Part shown: piece after piece, positions 18,009 through 26,648 of the stretch
Numbering within the stretch: the first letter of the stretch is position 1
Layout of the letters: the number at the start of each line of letters is the position of its first letter
Assembly (NCBI RefSeq): GCF_014905615.1
Contig: NZ_AQGU01000022.1
Span: 1-64,000, forward strand
DNA: 64,000 bases
Direction: 5' to 3'
Source of the DNA: Pseudoalteromonas aliena SW19
GTDB taxonomy: Bacteria; Pseudomonadota; Gammaproteobacteria; Enterobacterales; Alteromonadaceae
The notes under the pieces: generated by a model
Told to the model about the DNA's origin: nothing
The model's input: only the letters and a program-made list of their open reading frames with translations
Databases searched by the model: none
Program-made: the position numbers and the translations under genes

Positions 18009-18947
18009 TTATTTCTTTCTAAGTTCGATTCGTCCGCTAATCGTATCCATTTCAACGTTAGCATTACCACCATTAATGCTAAATTCTAAATCGCTAGCAG
18101 GCCCATATTTAGCTTTTTGAACTTTATCACCGCTGAGCTCATTTATTATTTTGCCATTGGCATGAGCTTCAATTTCAAACTTAGCCGATACATCAGCAGG
18201 AAAGAAAAATTCCGCGTCGCCACTTACCGATTCAAAACGAACATCGCCCCCTTTTAAAAGCTCTTTAATGCGCACTTCAGCTTCACCATTTACGGTATTA
18301 ATACGTAAATTTTTAATACTCGATAGAGTAAATTTTATATCACCATTTACGTTTTCAAGACGTACATCAGTTGCAATTGAGTTTGATTTAATATCGCCAT
18401 TTACAGCGCTAAAACGTAATTCCCCGCTTGACTGTTTATCATTAATTTCGCCATTTACAGTTTCAAATTGAATATTACCACTGAGGTTTTGTGCGTTTAC
18501 ATCACCATTAACACTAGTGAGTTTAATGTTACCGGCTAAATCGCTTGCTGTTATTTCGCCATTAACTACATCGACCTCAGTGCCGTTGTGTAGCTCTTTT
18601 GCAGTGACAGATACATTCACACCTGCAAACTCAAGCGCGCTGCTTTTCGGCATAAAAATAGTCAGTTTTGAACCACCGTCATTGTTATCCCAACTTGTTG
18701 TATGCGGCATTTTTACAATAAACTGAGTTTTGTTGCCACTCGTTTTAAGCTCATACCCCTGTGCTTTATCATCAAGCACGCCTGATACTTTAAATTCGTT
18801 TTTATCCCAACCAGTTATACTTATATCACCACGTTGGTTTTCAATAAAAATAAGACCTTTATTTGGCACCTCCATTTGCTTATCTATTTTTTCACCGGCA
18901 AATGCTACAAGTGGTAATAAGCTCAATCCTAATAAAATCGCTTTCAT
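18009..18947 (-). CDS. Exported DUF4097 beta-helix-like protein
   Basis: A 312-residue protein with a signal peptide (MKAILLGLSLLPLVAFA, then GEK). The mature part is a string of repeats of about 20-23 residues, each carrying V-N-G-[DE] (at least six copies between residues 125 and 230), a pattern expected to fold as a right-handed beta-helix. This matches DUF4097, also seen in LiaG-type envelope stress proteins. It is the last gene of an operon after an ECF sigma factor and its anti-sigma factor, starting 9 bases after the latter stops, so it is probably under the same envelope-linked control. The molecular role is unknown. Confidence 0.8.
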   Translation of the reverse strand: MKAILLGLSLLPLVAFAGEKIDKQMEVPNKGLIFIENQRGDISITGWDKNEFKVSGVLDDKAQGYELKTSGNKTQFIVKMPHTTSWDNNDGGSKLTIFMPKSSALEFAGVNVSVTAKELHNGTEVDVVNGEITASDLAGNIKLTSVNGDVNAQNLSGNIQFETVNGEINDKQSSGELRFSAVNGDIKSNSIATDVRLENVNGDIKFTLSSIKNLRINTVNGEAEVRIKELLKGGDVRFESVSGDAEFFFPADVSAKFEIEAHANGKIINELSGDKVQKAKYGPASDLEFSINGGNANVEMDTISGRIELRKK

Positions 18948-18956
18948 GTTGTTCTC

Positions 18957-19439
18957 CTAAATATGCTGCCAATGTGGTGCATGCACTTTGTTAATTAAAC
19001 TAAGTTGTTGTTGATATATTTGCGCTAACATTGTTAGTAGCGCTCGATTTTGTGGTTCATTTTTAAGCGCTCCCTTTATTGCCTGCTCTGCCTCTTCTAG
19101 TTCTTGCAATTGCGCCTGCCAATTGGTGGTTAGTGCCTCTTGGTTTTTATATTGCACAAGTAAGCTTTGCTTTTGCTGTGTAAAGTAATCACTCATCACC
19201 ATGACTGGCTGTGGCTCTGAGTTTATAACAAACATGTTTAGTGCTATTAACCCGGCAATCGAACATGCAGCTATTGCAGTTAGCTTTGGCCAAACTCTAG
19301 TATTTTTTTGTATAGACTTGTTATCAACAATCGCTCGCTCAATCCCCGTCCACAAGTTTTTGCGAGGCGCGACATTCTTATCAAGGGTGTTTAATGACTT
19401 GTTTAAATAGTCGTCAAAATTTGGTTTATTCATTTTCAT
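18957..19439 (-). CDS. Putative membrane anti-sigma factor
   Basis: A 160-residue protein with a cytoplasmic N-terminus (about 60 residues), one membrane segment (about 68-86, LTAIAACSIAGLIALNMFVI) and a periplasmic tail rich in Gln and Glu that could form a coiled coil. It has no zinc-binding HxxxCxxC motif, so it would not be a ZAS-type anti-sigma. The frame is open farther upstream, but the ATG at 19439 (or the ATG at 19433) just overlaps the end of the sigma-factor gene, giving translational coupling. The function is inferred from that position and topology. Confidence 0.7.
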   Translation of the reverse strand: MKMNKPNFDDYLNKSLNTLDKNVAPRKNLWTGIERAIVDNKSIQKNTRVWPKLTAIAACSIAGLIALNMFVINSEPQPVMVMSDYFTQQKQSLLVQYKNQEALTTNWQAQLQELEEAEQAIKGALKNEPQNRALLTMLAQIYQQQLSLINKVHAPHWQHI

Positions 19440-19974
19440 ACCACTCTTGTAATAACTGCCTAGCTCGATGATATTGCGATTTACTTGAACCAACGGCCAT
19501 GCCTAATTGTTCGGCTATTTCTTCGTGCCTATAACCTTCAATTGCAAACAACACAAATACCATGCGTGCGCGCTCAGGAAGCCTTACTATTAACTTATCG
19601 AGACCATTTAAGCCTTTGCAGTCGTTAGCCGACTGTTCATCCATACCGCTGTGCTCAATACTTACTACTTTTTGTAACCAGTTTTTTTGCTTGCGTACAT
19701 AACTAATCGCCACGTTACTGGCAACACTGTAAAGCCAAGTAGAAAACTGCGATCGCCCGTCAAACTGCGCTATTTTGTACCATACATGCACAAAAACTTC
19801 TTGGGCTGCATCTTCAGCATGTGCTTCATCGGCCAATAAACGCAAACATAAACCGTAAACACGTTTTATATGCAGCTCATATAACGCTTTGTATGCGCTC
19901 TGATCGCCCGACTTAACTCGCTCAATTAATGCAGCTTCGCACAATGGCGCTTGTTCGGGTTTAACGTGTAGCAT
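19426..19974 (-). CDS. ECF-family RNA polymerase sigma factor
   Basis: A 182-residue sigma-70 factor of the extracytoplasmic-function type. Region 2 covers about 25-95 (YKALYELHIKRVYGL, then DAAQEVFVHVW and STWLYSVASNVAISYVRK), and region 4 about 125-180 (LPERARMVFVLFAIEGYRHEEIA with the recognition helix SSKSQYHRAR). It heads an operon with a membrane anti-sigma factor and a DUF4097 exported protein. Such operons usually autoregulate from an upstream promoter; 19975-20150 would be the place, but I cannot identify the promoter by eye. Confidence 0.9.
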   Translation of the reverse strand: MLHVKPEQAPLCEAALIERVKSGDQSAYKALYELHIKRVYGLCLRLLADEAHAEDAAQEVFVHVWYKIAQFDGRSQFSTWLYSVASNVAISYVRKQKNWLQKVVSIEHSGMDEQSANDCKGLNGLDKLIVRLPERARMVFVLFAIEGYRHEEIAEQLGMAVGSSKSQYHRARQLLQEWYENE

Positions 19975-20162
19975 CCTTGATCTAGCCTTTTAATTATTAT
20001 TGTTGAGTTGCTATTTAAGTGTATTGATAAGTTAGACGTAATGACAGTTAGAAAAGGTTTAAATGAAATGAAAAAATAATTACAGCAAAATGAGGTTTAT
20101 AAAAGATTTTATTTAACTGTCTCCTTAACTAATAACTAAAGTTTGCTAAATTACGGATACAA

Positions 20163-20188
20163 AAAAGCCGCGCTAATAGCACGGCTTT
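20163..20188 (-). terminator. Terminator after rplI
   Basis: AAAAGCCG...CGGCTTTT forms a hairpin with flanking A and T tracts, 18 bases after the rplI stop. Confidence 0.8.
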
Positions 20189-20205
20189 TGTCACTTAATT
20201 GAAAA

Positions 20206-20658
20206 TTAAGCTTCAGCGATTACGATTACTTTGATAGTAGCCGTTACGTCTGAGTGAACTGAAATTGATACGTCAAATTCACCAGTCTCACGGATAGTAC
20301 CTAGAGGCAAACGAACTTCTGACTTAGCAACTTCAACACCAACAGCTGAGATAGCGTCAGCGATGTCACGAGTACCGATTGAACCGAATAACTTACCTTC
20401 GTCACCAGCTTTAGATACTAATGTAACTTCTGCTAATGCTTCTAGTTTTTCAGCGCGTGCTTGTGCAGCAACTAACTGGTCAGCGATTTTCGCTTCAAGT
20501 TCTGCGCGACGAGCGTCAAACGTTTCAATGTTAGCTTTAGTCGCAGGAACTGCCTTACCTTGAGGGAAAAGGAAGTTACGTGCGAAACCAGATTTAACTA
20601 CAACCTGTTCACCTAGGCTACCTAGGTTAGCGATCTTATCTAGTAGAATAACTTGCAT
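20206..20658 (-). CDS. rplI: 50S ribosomal protein L9
   Basis: A 150-residue protein with the two-domain L9 build: an N-terminal domain [19 protein letters not shown]...[13 protein letters not shown] that binds 23S rRNA, a long charged connecting helix (about 45-80), and a C-terminal domain ending in IKVIVIAEA. It is the last gene of the rpsF-priB-rpsR-rplI operon, 35 bases after rpsR. Confidence 0.98.
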   Translation of the reverse strand: MQVILLDKIANLGSLGEQVVVKSGFARNFLFPQGKAVPATKANIETFDARRAELEAKIADQLVAAQARAEKLEALAEVTLVSKAGDEGKLFGSIGTRDIADAISAVGVEVAKSEVRLPLGTIRETGEFDVSISVHSDVTATIKVIVIAEA

Positions 20659-20693
20659 GTTTCTACACCTTTTAAAAACTGTTAATCCGCTGC

Positions 20694-20921
20694 TTACTTA
20701 TGTAAGTCAGTGTATGGAAGAAGGGCTAAGTAGCGAGCACGCTTAATAGCAGTTGCTAGCTGGCGCTGAAATTTAGCGCTAGTACCTGTAATACGGCTAG
20801 GTACGATTTTGCCACTTTCTGTAACATAGTTTCTAAGAGTAGCTAGATCTTTGTAATCGATTTGTTGTACGCCTTCCGCTTTAAAGCGGCAGAACTTACG
20901 ACGTCTGAAATAACGTGCCAT
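20694..20921 (-). CDS. rpsR: 30S ribosomal protein S18
   Basis: A 75-residue protein identical in length to E. coli S18. [21 protein letters not shown] and the C-terminal [12 protein letters not shown] are family signatures. It partners S6 on the 30S platform. It begins 12 bases after priB. Confidence 0.98.
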   Translation of the reverse strand: MARYFRRRKFCRFKAEGVQQIDYKDLATLRNYVTESGKIVPSRITGTSAKFQRQLATAIKRARYLALLPYTDLHK

Positions 20922-20933
20922 GAGATTAATTCC

Positions 20934-21236
20934 TCAAATAATTCTTTCTATATGCTGAGCATGCAAAACCAATTGGCTAAGGCCGTTACGACCTTCGTGG
21001 CGATTTAAAAAACCACTCACTTGCAATGCCTGCCCAACGTGCAAATGTTGAGTCTGTTGTTGCATTTGCTTTCCACTGGCAACTACCTGAAGCCTCACGT
21101 AACTATTACGGTTAAGGTCTGCTTCGGTTTGCATTGATTTATGTTCTACAACAAAAATACAATGCGGGATGCCAGCAGGGCTTTGGCTAAACTTGGGAGT
21201 TTTACAAACTACCCCAGATATAACCAGCTGATTCAT
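20934..21236 (-). CDS. priB: Primosomal replication protein N (PriB)
   Basis: A 100-residue single-stranded DNA-binding protein with one OB fold, which helps PriA restart replication forks. The family core GIPHCIFVVEHKS and the C-terminal HLHVGQALQVSGFL...NGLSQLVLHAQHIE are clear. The frame extends to 21251, but alignment with E. coli PriB puts the start at MNQLVISG (21236). It lies between rpsF and rpsR in the usual operon. Confidence 0.93.
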   Translation of the reverse strand: MNQLVISGVVCKTPKFSQSPAGIPHCIFVVEHKSMQTEADLNRNSYVRLQVVASGKQMQQQTQHLHVGQALQVSGFLNRHEGRNGLSQLVLHAQHIERII

Positions 21237-21295
21237 AAAAGGGCTAACCATTTATATTTACCGCCAGTTAAACGCCATGCTAGGACTCAAAACAA

Positions 21296-21637
21296 TTAAG
21301 CAGCTGGTGCTTCTTTCTTCTCTTCTCTTGCAAGAGGAGACGCTTCAGTTACAGCAGTTTTAGTGCGGATAACTAAGTTACGAAGCACTGCATCGTTGTA
21401 GCGGAAAGTAGTTTCTAGCTCGCTGATTACTTCAGTAGGTGCTTCAACGTTCATAAGAACATAATGAGCTTTATGAAGCTTGTTAATTGGGTAAGCCAAT
21501 TGACGACGGCCCCAATCTTCAAGACGGTGAATAACACCATTTGCTTCAGTGATAGAACCAGTATAACGTTCGATCATACCAGCAACTTGCTCACTCTGAT
21601 CTGGGTGAACCATGAATACGATTTCGTAATGACGCAT
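21296..21637 (-). CDS. rpsF: 30S ribosomal protein S6
   Basis: A 113-residue protein starting [18 protein letters not shown], with [20 protein letters not shown] in the centre, both typical of S6. The alanine- and glutamate-rich tail is shorter than in E. coli (135 residues), a common variation. AAGGA precedes the ATG by 6 bases. It is the first gene of the operon, and its leader contains a candidate S6:S18-binding hairpin. Confidence 0.98.
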   Translation of the reverse strand: MRHYEIVFMVHPDQSEQVAGMIERYTGSITEANGVIHRLEDWGRRQLAYPINKLHKAHYVLMNVEAPTEVISELETTFRYNDAVLRNLVIRTKTAVTEASPLAREEKKEAPAA

Positions 21638-21660
21638 GGATATTCCTTACGGTTAATAGA

Positions 21661-21693
21661 GCCTTCTACCGTTTCGGCCGGTCGGTTTAAGGC
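21661..21693 (-). promoter_or_regulatory. Candidate S6:S18 autoregulatory leader hairpin
   Basis: In the rpsF mRNA leader, GCCTT-AA-ACCG pairs with CGGT-AG-AAGGC around an 11-base loop rich in CCG/CGG. Published S6:S18 leaders use a CCG-containing internal loop mimicking the 16S rRNA site of the S6-S18 complex. The element lies 24 bases upstream of the start codon. The stem is directly visible; the regulatory role is inferred. Confidence 0.5.
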
Positions 21694-21804
21694 AAGGAAT
21701 TAATAGTTTAAAAGCCGAAATGAGCGCGCATTTTACGCTTAGTCGGATAATTAAGCAAGTAGGTTTTTAACGCTTTAATAGATAAGTTTATAAAGGTAAT
21801 TATT

Positions 21805-22061
21805 ACGAGCTTCGCTCGTCGCGCCAGCAAGCTGGACGCCTACAGTAAAAGTTAAGCACTGAGTGTAATATTTCTTGTAGGCGCCGAGCTTACTTACGTG
21901 AAAAGCGATAACTTTCAATGCATTAACCCATACCAAAGCACGAGCTTCGCTCGTCGCGCCAGCAAGCTGTACGCATACAGTAAAAGTTAAGCACAGAGTG
22001 TAATATTTCTTGTAGACGCCGAGCTTGCTTGCGTGAAAAGCGATAGCTTTTAATGTATTAA
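21805..22061. repeat. Tandem pair of palindromic intergenic repeats (period 135 bp)
   Basis: Two copies start at 21805 and 21940 with the same ACGAGCTTCGCTCGTCGCGC. In each copy CAGCAAGCTGGACGCCTAC-like sequence pairs with a later GTAGGCGCCGAGCTTACTTA-like segment around an AT-rich spacer of about 40 bases. The copies differ at about ten positions, so the duplication is not recent. A 97-codon frame crosses both but simply reads through the repeats and has internal protein repeats for that reason. It resembles BIME-type elements seen between genes. Confidence 0.75.
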
Positions 22062-22076
22062 AAATCACTTTAAAAC

Positions 22077-22110
22077 AAAAACCCGATGTTTAAATTAAAT
22101 CTCGGGTTTT
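22077..22110 (-). terminator. Terminator after ubiI
   Basis: AAAACCCGA and TCGGGTTTT pair across an AT-rich loop; T-rich sequence follows on the minus strand. Confidence 0.7.
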
Positions 22111-22172
22111 ATTGAAAGCGAATAACTAACAGCTTTTTTCGTGAGATTTTATTTTACTCAACTCAACCTACT

Positions 22173-23339
22173 TTACTTCCCTATTGCTTCTTTAGCGAAC
22201 AGGTGCTTGATTGGCCCAAGATTATCAACTAACGATAGCCCTACTCCACGAATAAGCTTTTTAAACGGGTTTGCACCTTCAAACAGCTCTTTTAGCCCTT
22301 GCATCATAGCTATATGCTTTTGTGCATCGAGCTTACGGGTACGCTCGTAATCGCGAAGTGTGCGCGTACTAGCAAATTCTTTATTATTACTTGTTAAAAG
22401 CTCAATTAAATAAGCGGCATCTTTTAGGCCTAGGTTCATACCAAGCCCTGCTAATGGATGAATAGTGTGCGCAGCATCGCCAATGAGTACCACTTTGCCT
22501 GAAACCCATTGCTGGGCGTAGCGCATTTTAAGTGGGAAAGCAGCGCGCTTACTTTGCACTTCACACAGCCCGCATTGACCATCTATTGCAGCCATTACGG
22601 CTTTATTAAAGCTGTTATCGTCCATTGCAAGCAGTTCATCGCAATGATTTGGGCTGGTAGACCACACTATGGAATGCGTGTTGGCATCGCTTAACGGTAA
22701 AAATGCCAGTGGCCCGGTTGGTAAAAATACTTGGCGTGCGGTATTTGCATGTGGCTCTTTAGTTTTTACAGTCGCCACAAGTGCATGATGGTCGTAATCT
22801 TTAAAGCTCAGCGCCATATTAAATTGTTTACGAATAGCTGAGTTTGCACCATCAGCGGCCACCAGCAGTTTTGCAATAATTGGCTCCCCGCTTTTAAGCG
22901 TTATAAATACATCAGATTCGCTTTGATGTATTTGCTGATACTGTGTATCAAACATTAGTGTGGCACTACTTTGTTGCTCTAACTCTTTTATAAGCGCGTA
23001 GCGGATAATGTCGTTTTCAACAATATGACCTAAATGTTCAAGCTCAAGTTGTTCGTTATTAAATGCTATTTTGCCAAAGCTGTCGGCATCACGTACGTCC
23101 ATATGCGTATAAGCGCACGCTCGCTGTGCGATAATTTCGGGCCATACGTTTAATTGTTCAAGCAAGGTTTGACTCGCAATGCTTAGCGCACTTACACGCA
23201 AACCATATTCGTCACAAGGTAGTCCTTGAGTTGGCGCACCATCTAGCACAACCACGCTAATATTAGCTTTTGTCAATCCAAGTGCCAATGTTAGCCCTAC
23301 GCAGCCACCACCTACAATACAAACCTGTGCTTGTTTCAT
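22173..23339 (-). CDS. ubiI: Ubiquinone C5-hydroxylase UbiI (VisC family)
   Basis: A 388-residue FAD monooxygenase. The dinucleotide-binding GGGCVGLTLALGL is at the N-terminus, the internal DG motif LLVAADGANSAIR is near residue 165, and the second FAD motif VVLIGDAAHTIHPLAGLGMNLG is near 280. GLRVSALS matches UbiI rather than UbiH. In E. coli UbiI hydroxylates C5 of the ubiquinone ring. It is downstream of ubiH, with a 4-base overlap, in the conserved ygfB-pepP-ubiH-ubiI order. Separation from UbiF is by gene context and recall, not by search. Confidence 0.85.
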   Translation of the reverse strand: MKQAQVCIVGGGCVGLTLALGLTKANISVVVLDGAPTQGLPCDEYGLRVSALSIASQTLLEQLNVWPEIIAQRACAYTHMDVRDADSFGKIAFNNEQLELEHLGHIVENDIIRYALIKELEQQSSATLMFDTQYQQIHQSESDVFITLKSGEPIIAKLLVAADGANSAIRKQFNMALSFKDYDHHALVATVKTKEPHANTARQVFLPTGPLAFLPLSDANTHSIVWSTSPNHCDELLAMDDNSFNKAVMAAIDGQCGLCEVQSKRAAFPLKMRYAQQWVSGKVVLIGDAAHTIHPLAGLGMNLGLKDAAYLIELLTSNNKEFASTRTLRDYERTRKLDAQKHIAMMQGLKELFEGANPFKKLIRGVGLSLVDNLGPIKHLFAKEAIGK

Positions 23340-24523
23340 AAACGCCTACCTTGTTTAACTTGCCCCATTAACTGTTTAGCTAATGGCGCTTTTAATGCGG
23401 GAAATAAATCCATCGAAAACAACCCAATGCTGCGCCCAAATGCAAACACTCGCGATGAGTTTGAAAAAAGCCTAACCAGTGCATCGGTTAAGGTCATTAC
23501 GGTTTTAATATCATCGCGACGTTTTTGTGAGTATTCACGGGTAAACGCATAGCTGCCTAAGTCGTGCTGGCTATTTGCTATTAAGTCACTAAGTACTTGT
23601 ACGTCGCGAAGGCCTAAATTAAAACCCTGCCCTGCAATAGGATGAATTGCATGTGCAGCATTACCTATTACCACAGTGCGGTGAGCAATTAAGGATTCTA
23701 CTTGCCCATAAACGAGCGGATAACTTGCGCGCATGCCTATTTTTGTAAATTGCCCGCCGCGATAACCAAACGCACTTTGCAAGGCACTTAAAAAACCTTG
23801 TTCACTAAGTGCCATGTGCTGTTCAATCTTTTCTTGGCACATACACCAGACTAACGAATAACGATTATTACTCATGGGCAATAACGCCATCGGGCCATTT
23901 TGCGTAAAACGCTCAAAAGCATGATTATTATGCCCATCTGCTACTTCTAGGTTGGCAATAATTGCGCCTTGCTCATAAGGCTGAGTATTAAAACCAAGCC
24001 CGAGTAAGTTACGTGTTGGTGATTGTGCGCCATCAGCAATAACTAATAACGTTGCACTTAATTGCTCGCCGCTTTGTAGGGTGAGTGTATTGCTATTCAA
24101 TGTTTGCTCAATGGCAGTTACGCTATCGGGGCAGTAAAGCGCAATGTTTGACTGCGTTAAACGCAGGTGAAGCGCTCGGCCAAATGGGTTAACTTCTACC
24201 ACGTAACCAAGTGAAGCCTTAGCAAACTCACCGCAATTAATGTGCGCTTTGCCAAAGTGCCCCCGATCAGACACGCTCACTTTTTTTATTGCTGCAGTGT
24301 AAGGCGCGTTTTGCTCAAATAAATTGAGGCTTTGTAGGTACTCTACCGATTGCTGAGCAAGTGCAATGCTTCTGTCGTCAAAGCTTGGATGATATTCGCC
24401 AGTTACTTGATTAGCTTCCACAACAGCAATACTTAAAGCGGGGTTAGTTTTAGCCACACTTAACGCGCAGCTCGCGCCTGCTAAACCACCGCCAATAACA
24501 ACTACATCAAACTGCTTAGCCAC
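23336..24523 (-). CDS. ubiH: Ubiquinone hydroxylase UbiH (2-octaprenyl-6-methoxyphenol hydroxylase)
   Basis: A 395-residue FAD monooxygenase of ubiquinone synthesis. It has VVIGGGLAGASCALS at the N-terminus, VSDRGHFG near residue 87 and YEQGAIIANLE near 185, both characteristic of UbiH, and VVIGNAAHAIHPIAGQGFNLG for FAD binding. The start is 15 bases after the end of pepP. FAD motifs are complete. Confidence 0.93.
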   Translation of the reverse strand: MAKQFDVVVIGGGLAGASCALSVAKTNPALSIAVVEANQVTGEYHPSFDDRSIALAQQSVEYLQSLNLFEQNAPYTAAIKKVSVSDRGHFGKAHINCGEFAKASLGYVVEVNPFGRALHLRLTQSNIALYCPDSVTAIEQTLNSNTLTLQSGEQLSATLLVIADGAQSPTRNLLGLGFNTQPYEQGAIIANLEVADGHNNHAFERFTQNGPMALLPMSNNRYSLVWCMCQEKIEQHMALSEQGFLSALQSAFGYRGGQFTKIGMRASYPLVYGQVESLIAHRTVVIGNAAHAIHPIAGQGFNLGLRDVQVLSDLIANSQHDLGSYAFTREYSQKRRDDIKTVMTLTDALVRLFSNSSRVFAFGRSIGLFSMDLFPALKAPLAKQLMGQVKQGRRL

Positions 24524-24538
24524 AATATTCTCCGAGCT

Positions 24539-25861
24539 TTATACGTTTTTAGCACTTTGCATGAGTGCTTCTATATCGCTAATTGTTTTAGGCACGCTTA
24601 GGGTCAGATTTTCATGGCCGTTTTCGGTAACTAGTAAGTTATCTTCAATGCGGATACCAATGCCTTTGTATTTTTGCGGGGCGTTTGAATCTTCACTTAT
24701 ATAAAGCCCAGGCTCTATAGTAAGTACCATACCCGGCTCAAATGCACGCTCAACATTATCTTGCTTATAATCGCCAACATCATGGACATCAAGCCCCAGC
24801 CAATGCCCTAGCCCGTGCATGTAATATTCTTTACACGCTCCTTTTGCCATTAGCTCGTCAAAGTCGCCAGTTAAAATACCTAAATCGAGCAAACCTTGCG
24901 TCATTACTTCCATTGCTAGTTTATTAGCATGTGACAAATAACCGCCCGGTTTTACTTCACCAAAAGCAACGTCTTGTGCTTTAAGTACAACATTATAAAG
25001 CGCCGCTTGCTCTTCACTAAATTTACCATTTATTGGAAACGTACGGGTTATATCTGCTGCATAACCTTGTAACTCACAACCTGAGTCGATAAGTACTAGG
25101 TCGCCATTTTTTAGCACATCGCTATTTTGTGTGTAATGCAAAATATTAGCATTGTCACCACTACCAACAATCGTACCGTAAGCTGGGTGCGGTGCGCCGT
25201 TCATTGCATAATGATGATGAAGCTCTGCTTCTAGCTGAAATTCAGTCGCCCCCACATGCGAATAACGCATGGCACGCATATGTCCTCGCGCACTAATTTC
25301 GCAGCCTTCGCGCATAATTTCTATTTCGCTTGGCGATTTAAACAAACGCATTTCGTGAATAAGGCTACGTACATCTTTAATTGTATCTGGTGCTTTGTAG
25401 CCTTTTTTAGGTGCACTGCGCAGCCTGTTTAACAACGAAAATACTTTACCGTCAAAAGTCGGATACGTGCCTTGTGCGTAAAATAAAATCTGTTGGCCGT
25501 TCACCAAATTCAATAATTGTTCACTTAGCTCACTTAATGCGTAAGTTTCGTCGAATAAATATTCACTTTTGGCTTTATCGAAGCCGATACGACGCCCATG
25601 CCAGATTTCAGCAAGCTTATCTTTATTAAGGCAAAATAGCGTACTGGGTGTATCGCTGTTGTTACACAGTACAAGTACAGCATCGGGTTCATTAAAGCCG
25701 GTTAAGTAAAAAAAGTCGCTGTCTTGCCTAAATGCATATTCGGTATCACGGCTGCGCGTCACTTCACTGGCAGCGGGAATAATCGCAACACTGTTTTTAT
25801 CCATTTGCGCAAGTAGATGCTCGCGGCGTGCTTTAAATTCTGACTTTTGTACTTCAACCAT
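24539..25861 (-). CDS. pepP: Xaa-Pro aminopeptidase PepP (M24B)
   Basis: A 440-residue manganese aminopeptidase that removes the residue preceding proline. The creatinase-like N-terminal domain covers about 1-170 (starts EFKARREHLLAQM). The metal ligands of M24 are seen as LIDSGCELQGYAADITRTFP (two Asp), HGLGHWLGLDVHD (His), TIEPGLY (Glu) and RIEDNLLV (Glu). Length equals E. coli PepP (441). It follows ygfB and precedes ubiH on one transcript. Confidence 0.95.
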   Translation of the reverse strand: MVEVQKSEFKARREHLLAQMDKNSVAIIPAASEVTRSRDTEYAFRQDSDFFYLTGFNEPDAVLVLCNNSDTPSTLFCLNKDKLAEIWHGRRIGFDKAKSEYLFDETYALSELSEQLLNLVNGQQILFYAQGTYPTFDGKVFSLLNRLRSAPKKGYKAPDTIKDVRSLIHEMRLFKSPSEIEIMREGCEISARGHMRAMRYSHVGATEFQLEAELHHHYAMNGAPHPAYGTIVGSGDNANILHYTQNSDVLKNGDLVLIDSGCELQGYAADITRTFPINGKFSEEQAALYNVVLKAQDVAFGEVKPGGYLSHANKLAMEVMTQGLLDLGILTGDFDELMAKGACKEYYMHGLGHWLGLDVHDVGDYKQDNVERAFEPGMVLTIEPGLYISEDSNAPQKYKGIGIRIEDNLLVTENGHENLTLSVPKTISDIEALMQSAKNV

Positions 25862-25892
25862 TATTAATCAACCCGTTTTACTTTTTTAAACG

Positions 25893-26456
25893 TTAATGAA
25901 GTGTTTTTTTAGTGCTTTGCGTGTTTTGTTCTTTACCAAGCTCTGCAAAGCAAAGTAGCGCTGATACACGTACATATTCAATCACTTCGTGCAGTGCTTG
26001 GCTGTCTTCTTCGGTTTCTTCGAAAGTGGTATCTAGACGGGTAATTTCGCTAAAGTCAGTAATCACTTCTTTAACATCGCTCGATAGCTTACCGTAGTCT
26101 TTTTGCTTTAAACCAAAACCAAGCATAAAACCAGCTACCCATGATACGAGGCCATTAGCCTGATCGATGAGTGTTTCGTCGTCACTTGGTAAAAATAAAT
26201 CAAACTGAAATTCGTCATCATTAAAGCTCGCGACTACTTGCTTATAAATAGTGCCAAAAAACTGCTTTAAATCGTTACTAAACGATTCACCATCGTTAAA
26301 TACATCGCTCAAAAGGCCTAAGTATTCTTTGTCGTCAATGGTTAAACCGCACGCTAGTAAACCACTAATAACGCCGTGGGCTTCAGCGGGTGATACAAAT
26401 ATTTCATTTTTTTCTAAAAGCAGCTGGGCTTTTTCGTAATCTGGTAAATCGTTCAT
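25893..26456 (-). CDS. ygfB: YgfB/YecA-family protein
   Basis: A 187-residue acidic protein. FVSPAEAHGVISGLLACG and the C-terminal EVIEYVRVSALLCF are UPF0149 (YgfB) hallmarks. The start chosen is the ATG at 26456 (MNDLPDYEKAQ), because the upstream extension begins with TTG and alignment with E. coli YgfB favours the shorter form. In E. coli the neighbouring divergent gene is zapA; here 6S RNA is the next feature. In Pseudomonas YgfB affects beta-lactamase gene expression, but its role here is unknown. Confidence 0.9.
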   Translation of the reverse strand: MNDLPDYEKAQLLLEKNEIFVSPAEAHGVISGLLACGLTIDDKEYLGLLSDVFNDGESFSNDLKQFFGTIYKQVVASFNDDEFQFDLFLPSDDETLIDQANGLVSWVAGFMLGFGLKQKDYGKLSSDVKEVITDFSEITRLDTTFEETEEDSQALHEVIEYVRVSALLCFAELGKEQNTQSTKKTLH

Positions 26457-26583
26457 AATCGCGTCTTCGCTTTGCAAGTTAAAGCAATGCTACCACTCGA
26501 TAAAAAGCAACTCCAATAAATTGTATGATCAAGCTCAAAAAGCATGCGATAAAGTAAATGATGAGTTAAAGATGCGGAAAAAC

Positions 26584-26644
26584 TAAACGAACAGTTTAAT
26601 TTTTTACGTTTAGGGTTTAAGGATTGGGTTATGTCTTATATACT
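26584..26644 (+). promoter_or_regulatory. 6S RNA promoter region with upstream inverted repeat
   Basis: TATACT (26639-26644) lies 7 bases before the expected 5' end of 6S RNA; a weak TTTAAG sits 17 bases upstream of it. TAAAC-GAACA-GTTTA (26584-26598) is an inverted repeat upstream that shares the core AAACGAAC[TA]GTTT with the repeat before the FadL-type gene. Confidence 0.45.
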
Positions 26645-26648
26645 TAAA

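Noticed and set aside
21775..22068. A 97-codon frame encoding a protein with two internal repeats
   Set aside because: The protein repeat simply reflects the tandem 135-bp DNA repeat; both strands are palindromic and there is no start signal.
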